NCBI GenBank assembly: GCA_030648225.1
Contig: JAUSIA010000136.1
Location: 1-10,319 of the forward strand
Source of the DNA: Ignavibacteria bacterium
GTDB lineage: Bacteria > Bacteroidota > Ignavibacteria > Ignavibacteriales > Ignavibacteriaceae
DNA length: 10,319 nt
Direction: 5' to 3'
A model generated the notes under the pieces. The model saw only the letters and a program-made list of their open reading frames with translations. It ran no database searches and was not told the DNA's origin. Below are positions 1 to 8,057 of the stretch, in pieces (the first letter of the stretch is position 1; every line of letters begins with the position of its first letter). The position numbers and the translations under genes were made by a program.

Positions 1-1
1 G

Positions 2-1546
2 ATGAACTTGATACTTGGTGATAATTTTCTTTTATTGTTTTTAGGATGGGAAGGTGTCGGTCTCTGCTCTTATCTTTTAATCGGGTTCTGGTATGACAGG
101 AAATTTGAAAAAGGTACAACCGGAGATGCAGCAAAAAAAGCTTTTGTCGTAAACAGGATTGGAGATTTCGGATTTCTTCTTGGTATGTTTCTTATCTACC
201 TTACATTTGATTCTCTTAACTTCAATGAAGTTTTTTCAAAAGCTGTTGTATTTGATATTCCCGAATCAACATTTGCATTCATAGCGCTTTTTCTTTTTAT
301 AGGGGCAACAGGAAAATCTGCACAGATACCTTTATTTGTCTGGCTGCCCGATGCAATGGCTGGTCCGACTCCTGTTTCTGCTTTAATACATGCTGCAACA
401 ATGGTTACTGCCGGAGTTTATATGGTTGCAAGATGTTCAATTCTTTTTGCATCTGCCCCTGCTGTTATGATTGTAGTTGCAGTAATAGGAATTTTAACTG
501 CACTCTTTGCGGCAACAGTCGGTATCGTTCAGAATGATATAAAGAAAGTTCTTGCTTATTCCACAGTAAGTCAGCTTGGTTATATGTTTCTTGCAATGGG
601 TGTTGGTGCTTTCTCTGCAGGAATTTTTCATGTAATGACTCATGCTTTCTTCAAAGCTTTACTCTTTCTTGGTGCCGGTTCTGTTATTCATGCAATGCAT
701 CATGAACAGGATATTCAGCATTATGGAGGACTAAAAAAATATATGCCCGGAACTGCAATAACATTTTTAATTGCTGCTCTGGCTATTTCAGGCATTCCGC
801 CTTTATCAGGATTTTTTAGTAAAGATGAAATTCTCTGGTATTCATTTGCTAATGGCGGATTTTTATTCTGGTTAATCGGCGCACTAACAGCTTTGATAAC
901 TGCTTTTTATATGTTCAGGCTTTACTTTCTGACATTTGAAGGTAAAGAGAGATTCGAACATGACAAGCACCCACATGAATCACCAAATGTTATGGTAATT
1001 CCGTTAATTATTCTTGGTGTTCTATCAGCAATTGGTGGATTCATTGGTGTGCCTGAGATTTTTTCAGGAGAGCAAGGAAATCTTTTTCATACCTGGCTTT
1101 CACCCATCTTTAAAAATGCTGAAAGAAAATTAATTATATATGGCTCACATTCCCATTTTGAAGAAATACTTTTAATGGCTATTTCGGTAGCATGTGCTGC
1201 TGCTTCAATATTTTTTGCAAGATATGTTTATTTGAAGAACCCGTCTATCGCGGTAAATACAGCTAATAAATTCAAATCAATCTATAAACTGCTTTGGAAT
1301 AAATATTTTGTTGATGAAGTTTATGAAGCAACTGTTGTAAATCCAATTGTTAAAGGTTCTGATTCATTTCTCTGGAAGATTGCGGATAATAAAATAATAG
1401 ATGGTTTAATTAATGGAACAGCATCACTCGTTGGTTCTTTGTCCGGATTAATCCGAAAAATGCAGACAGGAGTTACACAATTTTATGCTGTAATAATGAT
1501 GGTTGGAATTGCAGCAGCATTATTCTGGATAATTTTGAGTTTATAA
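2..1546 (+). CDS. nuoL: NADH-quinone oxidoreductase subunit L (NuoL), 5'-partial
   Basis: Largest antiporter-like membrane subunit of respiratory complex I; it translocates protons across the inner membrane and braces the membrane arm with its C-terminal lateral helix. The visible 514 residues lack the N terminus: the first Met is internal, because the conserved GWEGVG (visible residues 15-20) sits near residue 142 in E. coli NuoL, so about 125 residues lie upstream of the window. Key residues are present: Glu17 (E. coli E144), Lys105 in GKSAQIP (K229), His130 (H254), His214 and Lys218 in HAFFKALLFLG (H338, K342), and Lys274 in the FFSKDEI loop (K399). NDIKKVLAYSTVSQLGYM at 178-195 is a family hallmark. 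The C-terminal region includes KYFVDEVYE (434-442), typical of full-length NuoL rather than of NuoM or Mrp proteins. The stop lies one base before the nuoM start, indicating coupled translation. Coordinates give the in-frame visible part; the reading frame continues off the left edge. Confidence 0.97.
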   Translation: MNLILGDNFLLLFLGWEGVGLCSYLLIGFWYDRKFEKGTTGDAAKKAFVVNRIGDFGFLLGMFLIYLTFDSLNFNEVFSKAVVFDIPESTFAFIALFLFIGATGKSAQIPLFVWLPDAMAGPTPVSALIHAATMVTAGVYMVARCSILFASAPAVMIVVAVIGILTALFAATVGIVQNDIKKVLAYSTVSQLGYMFLAMGVGAFSAGIFHVMTHAFFKALLFLGAGSVIHAMHHEQDIQHYGGLKKYMPGTAITFLIAALAISGIPPLSGFFSKDEILWYSFANGGFLFWLIGALTALITAFYMFRLYFLTFEGKERFEHDKHPHESPNVMVIPLIILGVLSAIGGFIGVPEIFSGEQGNLFHTWLSPIFKNAERKLIIYGSHSHFEEILLMAISVACAAASIFFARYVYLKNPSIAVNTANKFKSIYKLLWNKYFVDEVYEATVVNPIVKGSDSFLWKIADNKIIDGLINGTASLVGSLSGLIRKMQTGVTQFYAVIMMVGIAAALFWIILSL

Positions 1547-1547
1547 T

Positions 1548-3071
1548 ATGGAAAACAGCAGCTTAATAACTTATCTTTTACTTGTGCCCTTCATCGGAAG
1601 TTTTCTTCTTTTATTAATAGATAAAAGCAGGGAACATTTAATCAGATACACCGGGCTTGTAATTTCTCTTTTAGCTTTTATAATCTCACTTATAATCTTT
1701 TTCAATTTTGATAGCCAGAATCCTGATTTCCAGTTCACTCATAAATTTCCCTGGATAGAAAATCTTAATATATTTTATTTTGTTGGTGTTGATGGCCTTT
1801 CACTACTTCTTGTTTTACTAACAACTTTCTTAACCCCCCTTACTTTAATTTCAAGCTGGTCAAGCATTAAAACAAGAGTAAAAGAGTTTACATTCTTTAT
1901 GCTGATACTGGAAGTTGGAATGCTCGGTGTTTTTGTATCACTTGATTTATTCCTCTTCTACATTTTCTGGGAAGCAATGCTCATCCCTATGTACTTCATT
2001 ATCGGGATATGGGGAGGAAAAGAAAGAATTTATGCTTCAATAAAGTTTTTTATTTATACGATGTTCGGCGGCTTGCTAATGCTTGTTGCAATTATCTGGC
2101 TTGCTGTTTATGCATCAACACCTCTCGGATATTTTACAACAAACCTTGTTGAATTATATTCAGTAGGTCCTGAAGTTGAAAGCACTATTCAAAACTGGAT
2201 GTTCTTAGCATTTGCATTCAGCTTTGCAATTAAAGTTCCTTTGTTTCCATTACACACCTGGTTACCTGATGCACACGTTCAGGCTCCTACTGCAGGCAGC
2301 GTTATTCTTGCGGGAGTTTTACTTAAGATGGGAACTTATGGTTTGCTTAGATTTTGTCTTCCATTATTTCCGCAGGCATCAATTACATTTGCCCCTTACA
2401 TTTCTGTTCTTGCAGTAATAGGAATTATTTACGGTGCTCTTGTTGCAATGGTTCAGACGGATATGAAGAAGCTTGTTGCTTATTCTTCAGTTGCTCATCT
2501 CGGTTTTGTTGTACTGGGAATTTTTGCAATGACACAGGAGGCAGTTCAGGGCGCAATCATCCAAATGATAAATCATGGTCTTTCAACAGGAGCTTTATTC
2601 CTTTTGGTAGGAGTTATTTATGAAAGAACACACACACGTGAGATAAGCGAGTATGGAGGAATCGCAAAATTAGTTCCTGTTTATTCTTTTATGCTTCTCT
2701 TTGTTTCACTTTCTTCTATTGGTTTGCCGGGGTTAAATGGTTTTGTTGGCGAATTCTTAATTCTTATTGGGTCATTTAAATCTCCTGTTCTTGGCAGTTG
2801 GTGGTTTACAGTTTTTGCTGCATCAGGGGTTATTTTTGCTGCAGTTTATTTACTCTGGATGTACCAGAGAGTTGTTTTTGGTGAAGTAAAAAATCCTAAG
2901 CTTTCAACTTTAACTGATATGAACCCGAGGGAAATTTTTATAATGATTCCTATAATTATTTTTATTATATGGATAGGAATTTACCCAAGTACTTTCCTTA
3001 ATATATCCGAGAAATCCACTGCAAAAGTAATTGAGCAGGTTTTGCCGGCAGAGAAAGTAACGTTAAAGTAG
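1548..3071 (+). CDS. nuoM: NADH-quinone oxidoreductase subunit M (NuoM)
   Basis: Second antiporter-like proton-pumping subunit of complex I, an integral inner-membrane protein with about 14 helices. It is complete at 507 residues, the usual family length. Seen in the sequence: WEAMLIPMYFIIGIWGG (141-157) with Glu142 (E. coli E144); AIKVPLFPLHTWLPDAH (227-243) with Lys229 (K234); Lys260 in LLKMGTYGLLR (K265); DMKKLVAYSSVAHLGF (305-320); His343 in INHGLSTGALFL (H348); and Glu402 in NGFVGEF (E407). Every key charged residue of the proton channel is therefore kept. The ATG comes one base after the nuoL stop, so the start is well fixed, although no strong Shine-Dalgarno site is visible. Four bases separate its stop from the next gene, an antiporter homologue instead of the usual nuoN. 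Confidence 0.98.
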   Translation: MENSSLITYLLLVPFIGSFLLLLIDKSREHLIRYTGLVISLLAFIISLIIFFNFDSQNPDFQFTHKFPWIENLNIFYFVGVDGLSLLLVLLTTFLTPLTLISSWSSIKTRVKEFTFFMLILEVGMLGVFVSLDLFLFYIFWEAMLIPMYFIIGIWGGKERIYASIKFFIYTMFGGLLMLVAIIWLAVYASTPLGYFTTNLVELYSVGPEVESTIQNWMFLAFAFSFAIKVPLFPLHTWLPDAHVQAPTAGSVILAGVLLKMGTYGLLRFCLPLFPQASITFAPYISVLAVIGIIYGALVAMVQTDMKKLVAYSSVAHLGFVVLGIFAMTQEAVQGAIIQMINHGLSTGALFLLVGVIYERTHTREISEYGGIAKLVPVYSFMLLFVSLSSIGLPGLNGFVGEFLILIGSFKSPVLGSWWFTVFAASGVIFAAVYLLWMYQRVVFGEVKNPKLSTLTDMNPREIFIMIPIIIFIIWIGIYPSTFLNISEKSTAKVIEQVLPAEKVTLK

Positions 3072-3075
3072 AATT

Positions 3076-4482
3076 GTGATCAGAAAATTTTCCCCCGTTT
3101 TTATTCTCTTTATAATTATAATATCAGGCTCTTCATTATTTGCATCTGATGGCACAACAGCAATATTGCAAGCTGAGCATCAGTTACCTGAGCCTTTAAT
3201 GGTTATTCCTTTTATAGTTCTTTTATTAATGATTGCAACCGGACCTTTGTTCTACAAACATTTCTGGGAACATCATTATCCTAAAATTGCTATGGGGCTG
3301 GGGCTGATTACAGTTCTTTATTACCTTATTTTTCTTAATGATACACACAGTTTATTACATACTTTAGCAGAATATCTTTCTTTCATAGCTTTATTAAGTT
3401 CTTTATTTGTTGCCTCCGGCGGAATTCTTATAAAGGTTAATAAAAAAGCTACACCATTATTAAATGTTCTCTTTCTTGCATTCGGTGCGGTTATATCAAA
3501 TGTAATCGGAACAACCGGTGCATCAATGCTTCTGATAAGACCATTTATAAAAATTAATAAAAGCAGAATAAAACCTTATCATGTTATTTTTTTTATTTTC
3601 ATAATAAGTAATATTGGAGGTGCATTAACTCCCATCGGAGATCCGCCTTTATTTCTGGGATTCCTTAGAGGTGTTCCGTTCTTTTGGGTTATTCAGAATG
3701 TATGGTATATCTGGATTCCAACAATGATTCTGGTATTAGCTGTTTTCTATGTTATGGATTCTTTGAACAAAGGGAATTCAGAATCTGAAACAGGGAAAAG
3801 TTTTTCAGGTAAGATTGAGTTTAAAGGTTTAAAAAATCTTTTATACCTGGGAATAATTATTCTTTCAGTTTTTCTTGATCCTGCTGTTCTTTCTTTTGTT
3901 CCAAGTTTAGCACCACTTCCGTTTGGTATAAGAGAAATAATAATGTTCTCAGTTGTTTATCTTTCTTATAAGAATGCTGACCAGGAAGTTTTGAGAGCAA
4001 ATGAATTTGATTTTGAACCGATAAAAGAAGTTGCCTATTTATTTGTTGGGATATTTGCAACTATGATTCCTGCATTGCAGCTTATAGCCAATGAAGCAAA
4101 TGTATTGGGTGATAAATTAAATGCGGGAGTTTTTTACTGGGCAACCGGTATGCTCTCCGGATTTCTTGATAACGCGCCAACTTATTTAAATTTTTTAAGC
4201 GCAGCTATGGGTAAATATGGACTGGATGTTAATATTAAATCGCATGTTCAGGAATTTGTAAATCATGATGAGATTTATCTTCAGGCAATTTCTGTTGCAG
4301 CGGTTTTTTTTGGTGCATTAACTTATATCGGTAACGGTCCTAACTTTATGGTAAAATCAATCTGTGAAAGAGCAGGTATTAATATGCCGAGCTTCTTTAC
4401 CTACATAATCAAATATTCAATTATTATTTTAATCCCTATATTTGCAATCATCTGGTATATTTTCTTTTTAGGTAAAGGCTGA
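3076..4482 (+). CDS. Sodium:proton antiporter homologue (CitMHS_2 / ion transporter superfamily)
   Basis: Polytopic inner-membrane protein of 468 residues, probably exchanging Na+ for H+. It resembles the proteins annotated as sodium:proton antiporter or putative citrate transporter (CitMHS_2) of the IT superfamily that includes NhaD and ArsB. The two inverted halves each show a signature: SNVIGTTGASMLL (141-153) with GGALTPIGDPPLFLG (181-195), and SGFLDNAPTYLNFL (361-374) with TYIGNGPNFMVKS (416-428). These Asn/Asp/Pro-rich breaks are the presumed ion-binding loops. Residues 1-23 look like a signal peptide or an extra N-terminal helix ending in SSLFAS. The start is GTG at 3076, four bases after the nuoM stop; no ATG gives a better fit. 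It is not a Nuo subunit: NuoL/M/N-type motifs such as the Lys-bearing LPDA region are absent. Its place inside the nuo operon suggests a link to ion cycling at complex I, which is inference. The substrate (Na+, carboxylate or other) cannot be fixed from sequence alone. Confidence 0.85.
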   Translation: MIRKFSPVFILFIIIISGSSLFASDGTTAILQAEHQLPEPLMVIPFIVLLLMIATGPLFYKHFWEHHYPKIAMGLGLITVLYYLIFLNDTHSLLHTLAEYLSFIALLSSLFVASGGILIKVNKKATPLLNVLFLAFGAVISNVIGTTGASMLLIRPFIKINKSRIKPYHVIFFIFIISNIGGALTPIGDPPLFLGFLRGVPFFWVIQNVWYIWIPTMILVLAVFYVMDSLNKGNSESETGKSFSGKIEFKGLKNLLYLGIIILSVFLDPAVLSFVPSLAPLPFGIREIIMFSVVYLSYKNADQEVLRANEFDFEPIKEVAYLFVGIFATMIPALQLIANEANVLGDKLNAGVFYWATGMLSGFLDNAPTYLNFLSAAMGKYGLDVNIKSHVQEFVNHDEIYLQAISVAAVFFGALTYIGNGPNFMVKSICERAGINMPSFFTYIIKYSIIILIPIFAIIWYIFFLGKG

Positions 4483-4484
4483 AA

Positions 4485-4850
4485 ATGAATACGATAGATG
4501 AAAGTATAAAGAATAATTCTCCCTGTTTATATTATGGGAACCGGCTAATCTTACCTTTCCATGCTCATTTCCTGAAAGTAATTATTGAAGATGATATCCT
4601 TACAGATTTCTCTTCCAGCTCTAAAGGAATAAATATTAAAGAAGAGGATGATTTTACCAGTTTGTATTTTCTGGACTTTGAAGATTTAAAGAATTCTGTT
4701 TCCAAATATGAATCAATAAAACTAATAGTTGTTGATAAAGGGAAAAATATTTTCGATATAGACAATCATAGGAAAGTTGCTGTTTATCTTGAAGAAAAAC
4801 ATAAAGCCAGAATTGAAGAAACAGATGAAGACATTTTATTTATTGAATAA
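4485..4850 (+). CDS. Uncharacterised acidic 121-residue protein in the nuo operon
   Basis: I do not recognise a family. The protein has no signal peptide, no stretch long enough for a membrane helix, and a single Cys (residue 14), so it is probably a cytoplasmic, soluble alpha/beta protein. It is strongly acidic, with clusters such as IKEEDDF (51-57), FLDFEDL (63-69) and a C-terminal tail EETDEDILFIE (111-121). Alternating hydrophobic strands (for example SIKLIVVD, 77-84) suggest a small beta-sheet core. The ATG lies two bases after the antiporter stop, and AAAGG at 4474-4478 gives a plausible ribosome site inside the upstream gene. The tight spacing implies cotranslation with the antiporter, so it may be an accessory or regulatory partner of that transporter or of complex I assembly; this is inference from position only. 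Base composition matches its neighbours, and the tight spacing argues for a real gene. Confidence 0.75.
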   Translation: MNTIDESIKNNSPCLYYGNRLILPFHAHFLKVIIEDDILTDFSSSSKGINIKEEDDFTSLYFLDFEDLKNSVSKYESIKLIVVDKGKNIFDIDNHRKVAVYLEEKHKARIEETDEDILFIE

Positions 4851-4871
4851 CTCATATTTCTAATAAGTCAT

Positions 4872-4939
4872 AGTCGTAATCATAATCTTAATCCCTAATC
4901 GCTTTAAAATCGAGTAAGATTAAGATTACGATTAAGAGT
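4872..4939. repeat. Long imperfect hairpin built from a 6-bp-periodic TAATCN / GATTAN array
   Basis: Left arm 4872-4901, loop about 4902-4910, right arm 4911-4939. With one bulged base the arms match at about 24 of 30 positions. The left arm carries TAATC at 4877, 4883, 4889 and 4896; the right arm carries GATTA at 4918, 4924 and 4930 flanked by the variant GAGTA at 4912 and 4936. The unit is therefore a near-exact hexamer repeated on one strand and then on the other. It fills most of the 141-bp gap between the 121-residue gene and nuoN. No T-run follows the right arm, so it is not a classical terminator. It may act as an RNA structure, a protein-binding array, or be a small mobile repeat; the structure is seen, the role is unknown. 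Confidence 0.7.
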
Positions 4940-4991
4940 AAGATAAGACAAGAATTATTTTGTTTTAAATAACTGAATAATTAAAATTTAT

Positions 4992-6407
4992 ATGCAGGAT
5001 TTTTATAACATATTCCCTTTAGTAATAATCGGTGGGGGAATTCTTATATCTCTGCTGATCGAAATGTATTCCAAAAGAAGTGAAGCAATTCTTCCCTGGG
5101 TTTCAATAATTATATTTTTGTTTTCAGGCTTATATGCTCTGACTACAGTTGATTATGTCTCTGTTGTTTTTCAGAATATGCTTGCAACCGGGGGTAATGT
5201 TAATATCTTTTATTTCATCTTTACTTTCGGAGCTGCCATAGTTTCAATGCTTTCTGTTGAGTACCTGCGGAAGTATGATGCTTACTTCGGCGAATTTTAT
5301 ATCCTGCTTCAGTCTTCCGTACTTGGTATGATGTTCATGGCTGGTGCACGAGATTTATTTATGATTTTCCTGGGTCTTGAGTTAATGTCAATCTGCTTTT
5401 ATACACTTGCAGGGTTAAACAGGAAAAGGTTAACTGCAAATGAAGCTTCTCTTAAATATTTTCTGCTTGGTGCTTTTGCCACAGGATTTATTGTTTATGG
5501 AATTGCACTTATTTATGGATCAGCAGGAACAACTTCTTTAGAAATAATTTCATCTCGGTTTACAGAGTTAACAGAAAATATTTTATTTATTGGAGGAATG
5601 CTTCTGTTCCTGATCGGCTTTTCATTTAAGATTGCTGCATTCCCATTTCATATGTGGGTTCCGGATGTTTACCAGGGTTCAGGTACAACTGTAGCCGGAT
5701 TATTTTCAACAGGTGGTAAAGCTGCTGCATTCAGCGCAATTATAGTAACCTTCTTTGCTGTATTCAATAACTCAGTCGAAAACATTTTTACACCTTATCT
5801 CTCAGCTATTGCCGTTCTTTCAATGCTTTTCGGCAGCATAGTTGCAATTGCGCAGGAAGATATAAAAAGAATGCTTGCTTATTCCTCTATTGCTCATACG
5901 GGATATATGACTATTGGTTTGGCAGCAGGTAATTATGAAGGTGTTGCCGGAATAATCTTTTACTTAGCCGCATATACTTTTATGAACCTTGGTGCTTTCG
6001 GAATTGTTGCAATTATTGAAGGAAGAGATGAAACCAATCTTTCAATAAATTCCTACGCAGGACTCGCTTCACACCACCCTATACTTGCGGCAATGCTTTC
6101 CGTTTTTATGTTCTCACTTGCAGGCATTCCTCCTTTTGCTGGTTTCTTCGGAAAGTATTATGTCTTTATTGCAGCAATCAAAGCGGATCTCATATGGCTT
6201 GCTGTAGTTGGAGTAGTTTCAAGTGTGATAGGTGTTTATTTCTATCTAAGGATTGTTGTGTTAATGTATTTCAGAGATGCTGAAGCTGAAATTTCTCTAA
6301 GCAGCCATAATACAGGCTTACTTGCTGTTATTATTTCTGTTTTGCTGGTTATTGTTTTAGGCTTAGCCCCCGGAAGTATTATTGATCTTATCACATCATT
6401 CTTATAA
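4992..6407 (+). CDS. nuoN: NADH-quinone oxidoreductase subunit N (NuoN)
   Basis: Third antiporter-like proton-pumping subunit of complex I, an inner-membrane protein of 471 residues with the usual 14 helices. Functional residues seen: Glu130 in GLELMSICFYTLAG (E. coli E133), Lys155 in SLKYFLLGAF (K158), Lys213 in SFKIAAFPFHMWVPDVYQG (K217), Lys243 in GGKAAAF (K247), and Lys388 in FFGKYYVF (K395). EDIKRMLAYSSIAHTGYM (289-306) and GIPPFAGFF (378-386) are family hallmarks. The ATG at 4992 gives the normal N terminus; upstream in frame the sequence is the AT-rich gap. Unlike nuoL and nuoM it is separated from the previous gene by 141 bp containing a hairpin array, so its expression may be uncoupled from or modulated relative to the upstream genes. 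It is the last nuo gene in the window. Confidence 0.98.
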   Translation: MQDFYNIFPLVIIGGGILISLLIEMYSKRSEAILPWVSIIIFLFSGLYALTTVDYVSVVFQNMLATGGNVNIFYFIFTFGAAIVSMLSVEYLRKYDAYFGEFYILLQSSVLGMMFMAGARDLFMIFLGLELMSICFYTLAGLNRKRLTANEASLKYFLLGAFATGFIVYGIALIYGSAGTTSLEIISSRFTELTENILFIGGMLLFLIGFSFKIAAFPFHMWVPDVYQGSGTTVAGLFSTGGKAAAFSAIIVTFFAVFNNSVENIFTPYLSAIAVLSMLFGSIVAIAQEDIKRMLAYSSIAHTGYMTIGLAAGNYEGVAGIIFYLAAYTFMNLGAFGIVAIIEGRDETNLSINSYAGLASHHPILAAMLSVFMFSLAGIPPFAGFFGKYYVFIAAIKADLIWLAVVGVVSSVIGVYFYLRIVVLMYFRDAEAEISLSSHNTGLLAVIISVLLVIVLGLAPGSIIDLITSFL

Positions 6408-6450
6408 TAAATAATTTTACCAATCTTTAACATCTTAAAACTTTATTCTT

Positions 6451-6480
6451 ATTATTAGGGAAAGTATTTTTCCTTATAAT
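6451..6480 (+). promoter_or_regulatory. Compact hairpin between nuoN and nnr
   Basis: Left arm 6451-6463 and right arm 6468-6480 enclose a 4-base loop (GTAT). Of 13 positions, 11 are Watson-Crick pairs, one is a G-T wobble and one a T-T mismatch. The centre of the stem is GGGAAA against TTTTCC. It ends 14 bases before the nnr ATG and lies 43 bases after the nuoN stop. An AT-rich tail follows but not a clean T-run, so it could be a weak nuo terminator, an mRNA-stabilising 3' end, or a leader structure that affects nnr translation. The fold is directly readable; the role is inference. Confidence 0.5.
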
Positions 6481-6494
6481 ATTATTACAATAAA

Positions 6495-8057
6495 ATGATT
6501 CCACTTTATTCCACAGATCAGATAAGACAGGTTGATGAATTTGCTATTAAGCAGGTTGGTATCCCCGCTACGGTTCTTATGGAGAATGCTTCTGTAGAAA
6601 TTTACCGTTATCTGGAAGAGAAGATTTTAAAAGGAGACAAAGAAAAGAAGATTGGTTTTATTTGCGGTAAGGGAAATAATGGCGGTGATGGTTTTGCAGC
6701 AGCGAGACATTGCATAAACAATGATTACAATGTAAAAATAATTTATCTCGGAAATGAAGAAGAACTCTCTGAAGATTGTCTTTCTAACTTCAGAATTATC
6801 GGGAAATATTCAGAGCAGAATAAGAATTTATCCCTTAAAAAATTCTCAGGCATTAAAGATGTTAATTGGTTAAAAGATTGTGAGGTTATTGTTGATGCTA
6901 TGCTTGGGAGCGGTGCAAAAGGAGAACTTCGTGAACCATATAAAAGCATTGTAGAAAAACTAAATAAGATTAAAGCATATAAAGCTGCTATTGATATTTC
7001 AACAGGACTTGATGCAGATACAGGCTTTGGAGAAACAATCTTTAAATCTGATTTAACAATAACTTTAGGAGAATTTAAGAAAGGATTATTTTTTTCAGAT
7101 GGTGCTGCAAATTCCGGTGAAGTGGTTAAAGGAGGAATAGGAATAAGCAGCAGCTTTTATGAAAATTTAGAAACTAATGATTATATAATTGAACCGGAAG
7201 ATGTTATTAATATCCTTCCCAAAAAAGAAAAAAATATTCATAAATATTCCGCGGGGAAAGTTTTAACTATTGCAGGTTCAGGAAAATTACCGGGAGCTGC
7301 AATTCTGACTTCCAAAGCTGCAATGAAAATAGGCGCAGGTTCATCAATACTCGCTTTTCCAAGATCAGTAAGAAAGCTTGTTTACAAAAATCTTACAGAA
7401 GTTATTGTTGAAGCTTATGATGATGATGGAAAGGAATATTTCTCACCTAAAAGCATTTCTGATATCAAAAGCAGGATTAAATGGGCTGATGTTTTAGCTG
7501 TTGGTCCCGGTTTGGGAAGAGATAAAGAAACAGTTGAAGGTTTAATTGAATTATTCAAATCAACTGAATCAAAATTTAAAGTGATTGATGCTGATGGACT
7601 TTATGCAATAAATAAAAGATATAAGGAATTGAATCTTAGGAAATCTGTACTTACTCCGCATTCAGGTGAATTCTCTAAATTAATTGGAATTAGCACAGAT
7701 GAATTAAAAAAAGATATGTTGCAGTATGGGAAAGAATTTGTAATTGAAACAGGTTCTTATCTTATATTGAAAGGTGCACCGACAATTTTATTTTTACCAT
7801 CTGGTGAGACTCTTATTAATTCTGTAGGAAATCCCGGGATGGCAAAATTTGGAACCGGTGATGTACTTACCGGAGTTATTGCTGGTTTAATTTCACAACT
7901 AAAAAATATAGAGGATGCATTAATTGCAGCGGTTTATCTTCATAGTTTGGCTGCAGATCTGTTGCTTAAAAAATTTACTGAATATGGATACACTGCTTCA
8001 GATATAAGTGATAATCTACCAGATGCTATTAAGTTTTTGAGAAAAAGCTTTGCTTAG
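6495..8057 (+). CDS. nnr: Bifunctional NAD(P)H-hydrate epimerase / ADP-dependent NAD(P)H-hydrate dehydratase
   Basis: Cytoplasmic metabolite-repair enzyme. The N-terminal YjeF-type domain (about 1-220) interconverts R and S forms of NAD(P)H hydrate; the C-terminal ribokinase-like domain (about 230-515) dehydrates the S form back to NAD(P)H using ADP. Epimerase marks: GNNGGDG (60-66), VDAMLGSGAKG (133-143) with Asp134, and AIDISTGLDADTG (165-177). Dehydratase marks: HKYSAGKVL (249-257), VGPGLGRD (336-343), IDADGLYA (364-371), LTPHSGEF (386-393), KGAPTIL (426-432), and GNPGMAKFGTGDVLTG (445-460), whose GTGD Asp456 is the catalytic region. Length, 520 residues, is normal for the fused enzyme (E. 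coli YjeF/Nnr is similar). The ATG at 6495 starts exactly at the usual MIPLYSTDQIR-type N terminus. Its 3' end overlaps the VanZ-like gene by 8 bp. Standing right after complex I genes fits a role in keeping the NADH pool usable, but the neighbourhood may be accidental. Confidence 0.97.
   Translation: MIPLYSTDQIRQVDEFAIKQVGIPATVLMENASVEIYRYLEEKILKGDKEKKIGFICGKGNNGGDGFAAARHCINNDYNVKIIYLGNEEELSEDCLSNFRIIGKYSEQNKNLSLKKFSGIKDVNWLKDCEVIVDAMLGSGAKGELREPYKSIVEKLNKIKAYKAAIDISTGLDADTGFGETIFKSDLTITLGEFKKGLFFSDGAANSGEVVKGGIGISSSFYENLETNDYIIEPEDVINILPKKEKNIHKYSAGKVLTIAGSGKLPGAAILTSKAAMKIGAGSSILAFPRSVRKLVYKNLTEVIVEAYDDDGKEYFSPKSISDIKSRIKWADVLAVGPGLGRDKETVEGLIELFKSTESKFKVIDADGLYAINKRYKELNLRKSVLTPHSGEFSKLIGISTDELKKDMLQYGKEFVIETGSYLILKGAPTILFLPSGETLINSVGNPGMAKFGTGDVLTGVIAGLISQLKNIEDALIAAVYLHSLAADLLLKKFTEYGYTASDISDNLPDAIKFLRKSFA

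Noticed and set aside
2..4. ATG at the window edge as the real start of nuoL.
   Set aside because: The sequence just after it is the conserved GWEGVG region that normally lies about 140 residues into NuoL, so the Met is internal and the gene starts upstream of the window.
2212..2623. Two overlapping + strand open frames inside nuoM.
   Set aside because: They are out-of-frame readings of a fully conserved NuoM region and have low-complexity Cys/Ser-rich or Leu/Phe-rich products without motifs.
3857..4060. Minus-strand open frame of 67 codons within the antiporter gene.
   Set aside because: It lies opposite well-conserved coding sequence, shows no recognisable motif and has a composition expected for the reverse of a hydrophobic gene.
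3076..4482. Antiporter gene as an extra NuoL/M/N-type subunit or an Mrp antiporter subunit.
   Set aside because: It lacks the NuoL/M/N signatures (the Lys-bearing LPDA region and the KKxLAYSS motif) and instead has the TPIGDPP and DNAPT loops of the ion transporter superfamily.
4872..4939. Short-spaced repeats as a CRISPR array.
   Set aside because: Units are 5-6 bp with no spacers and reverse orientation halfway; there are no cas genes nearby. It is a hairpin-forming simple array.
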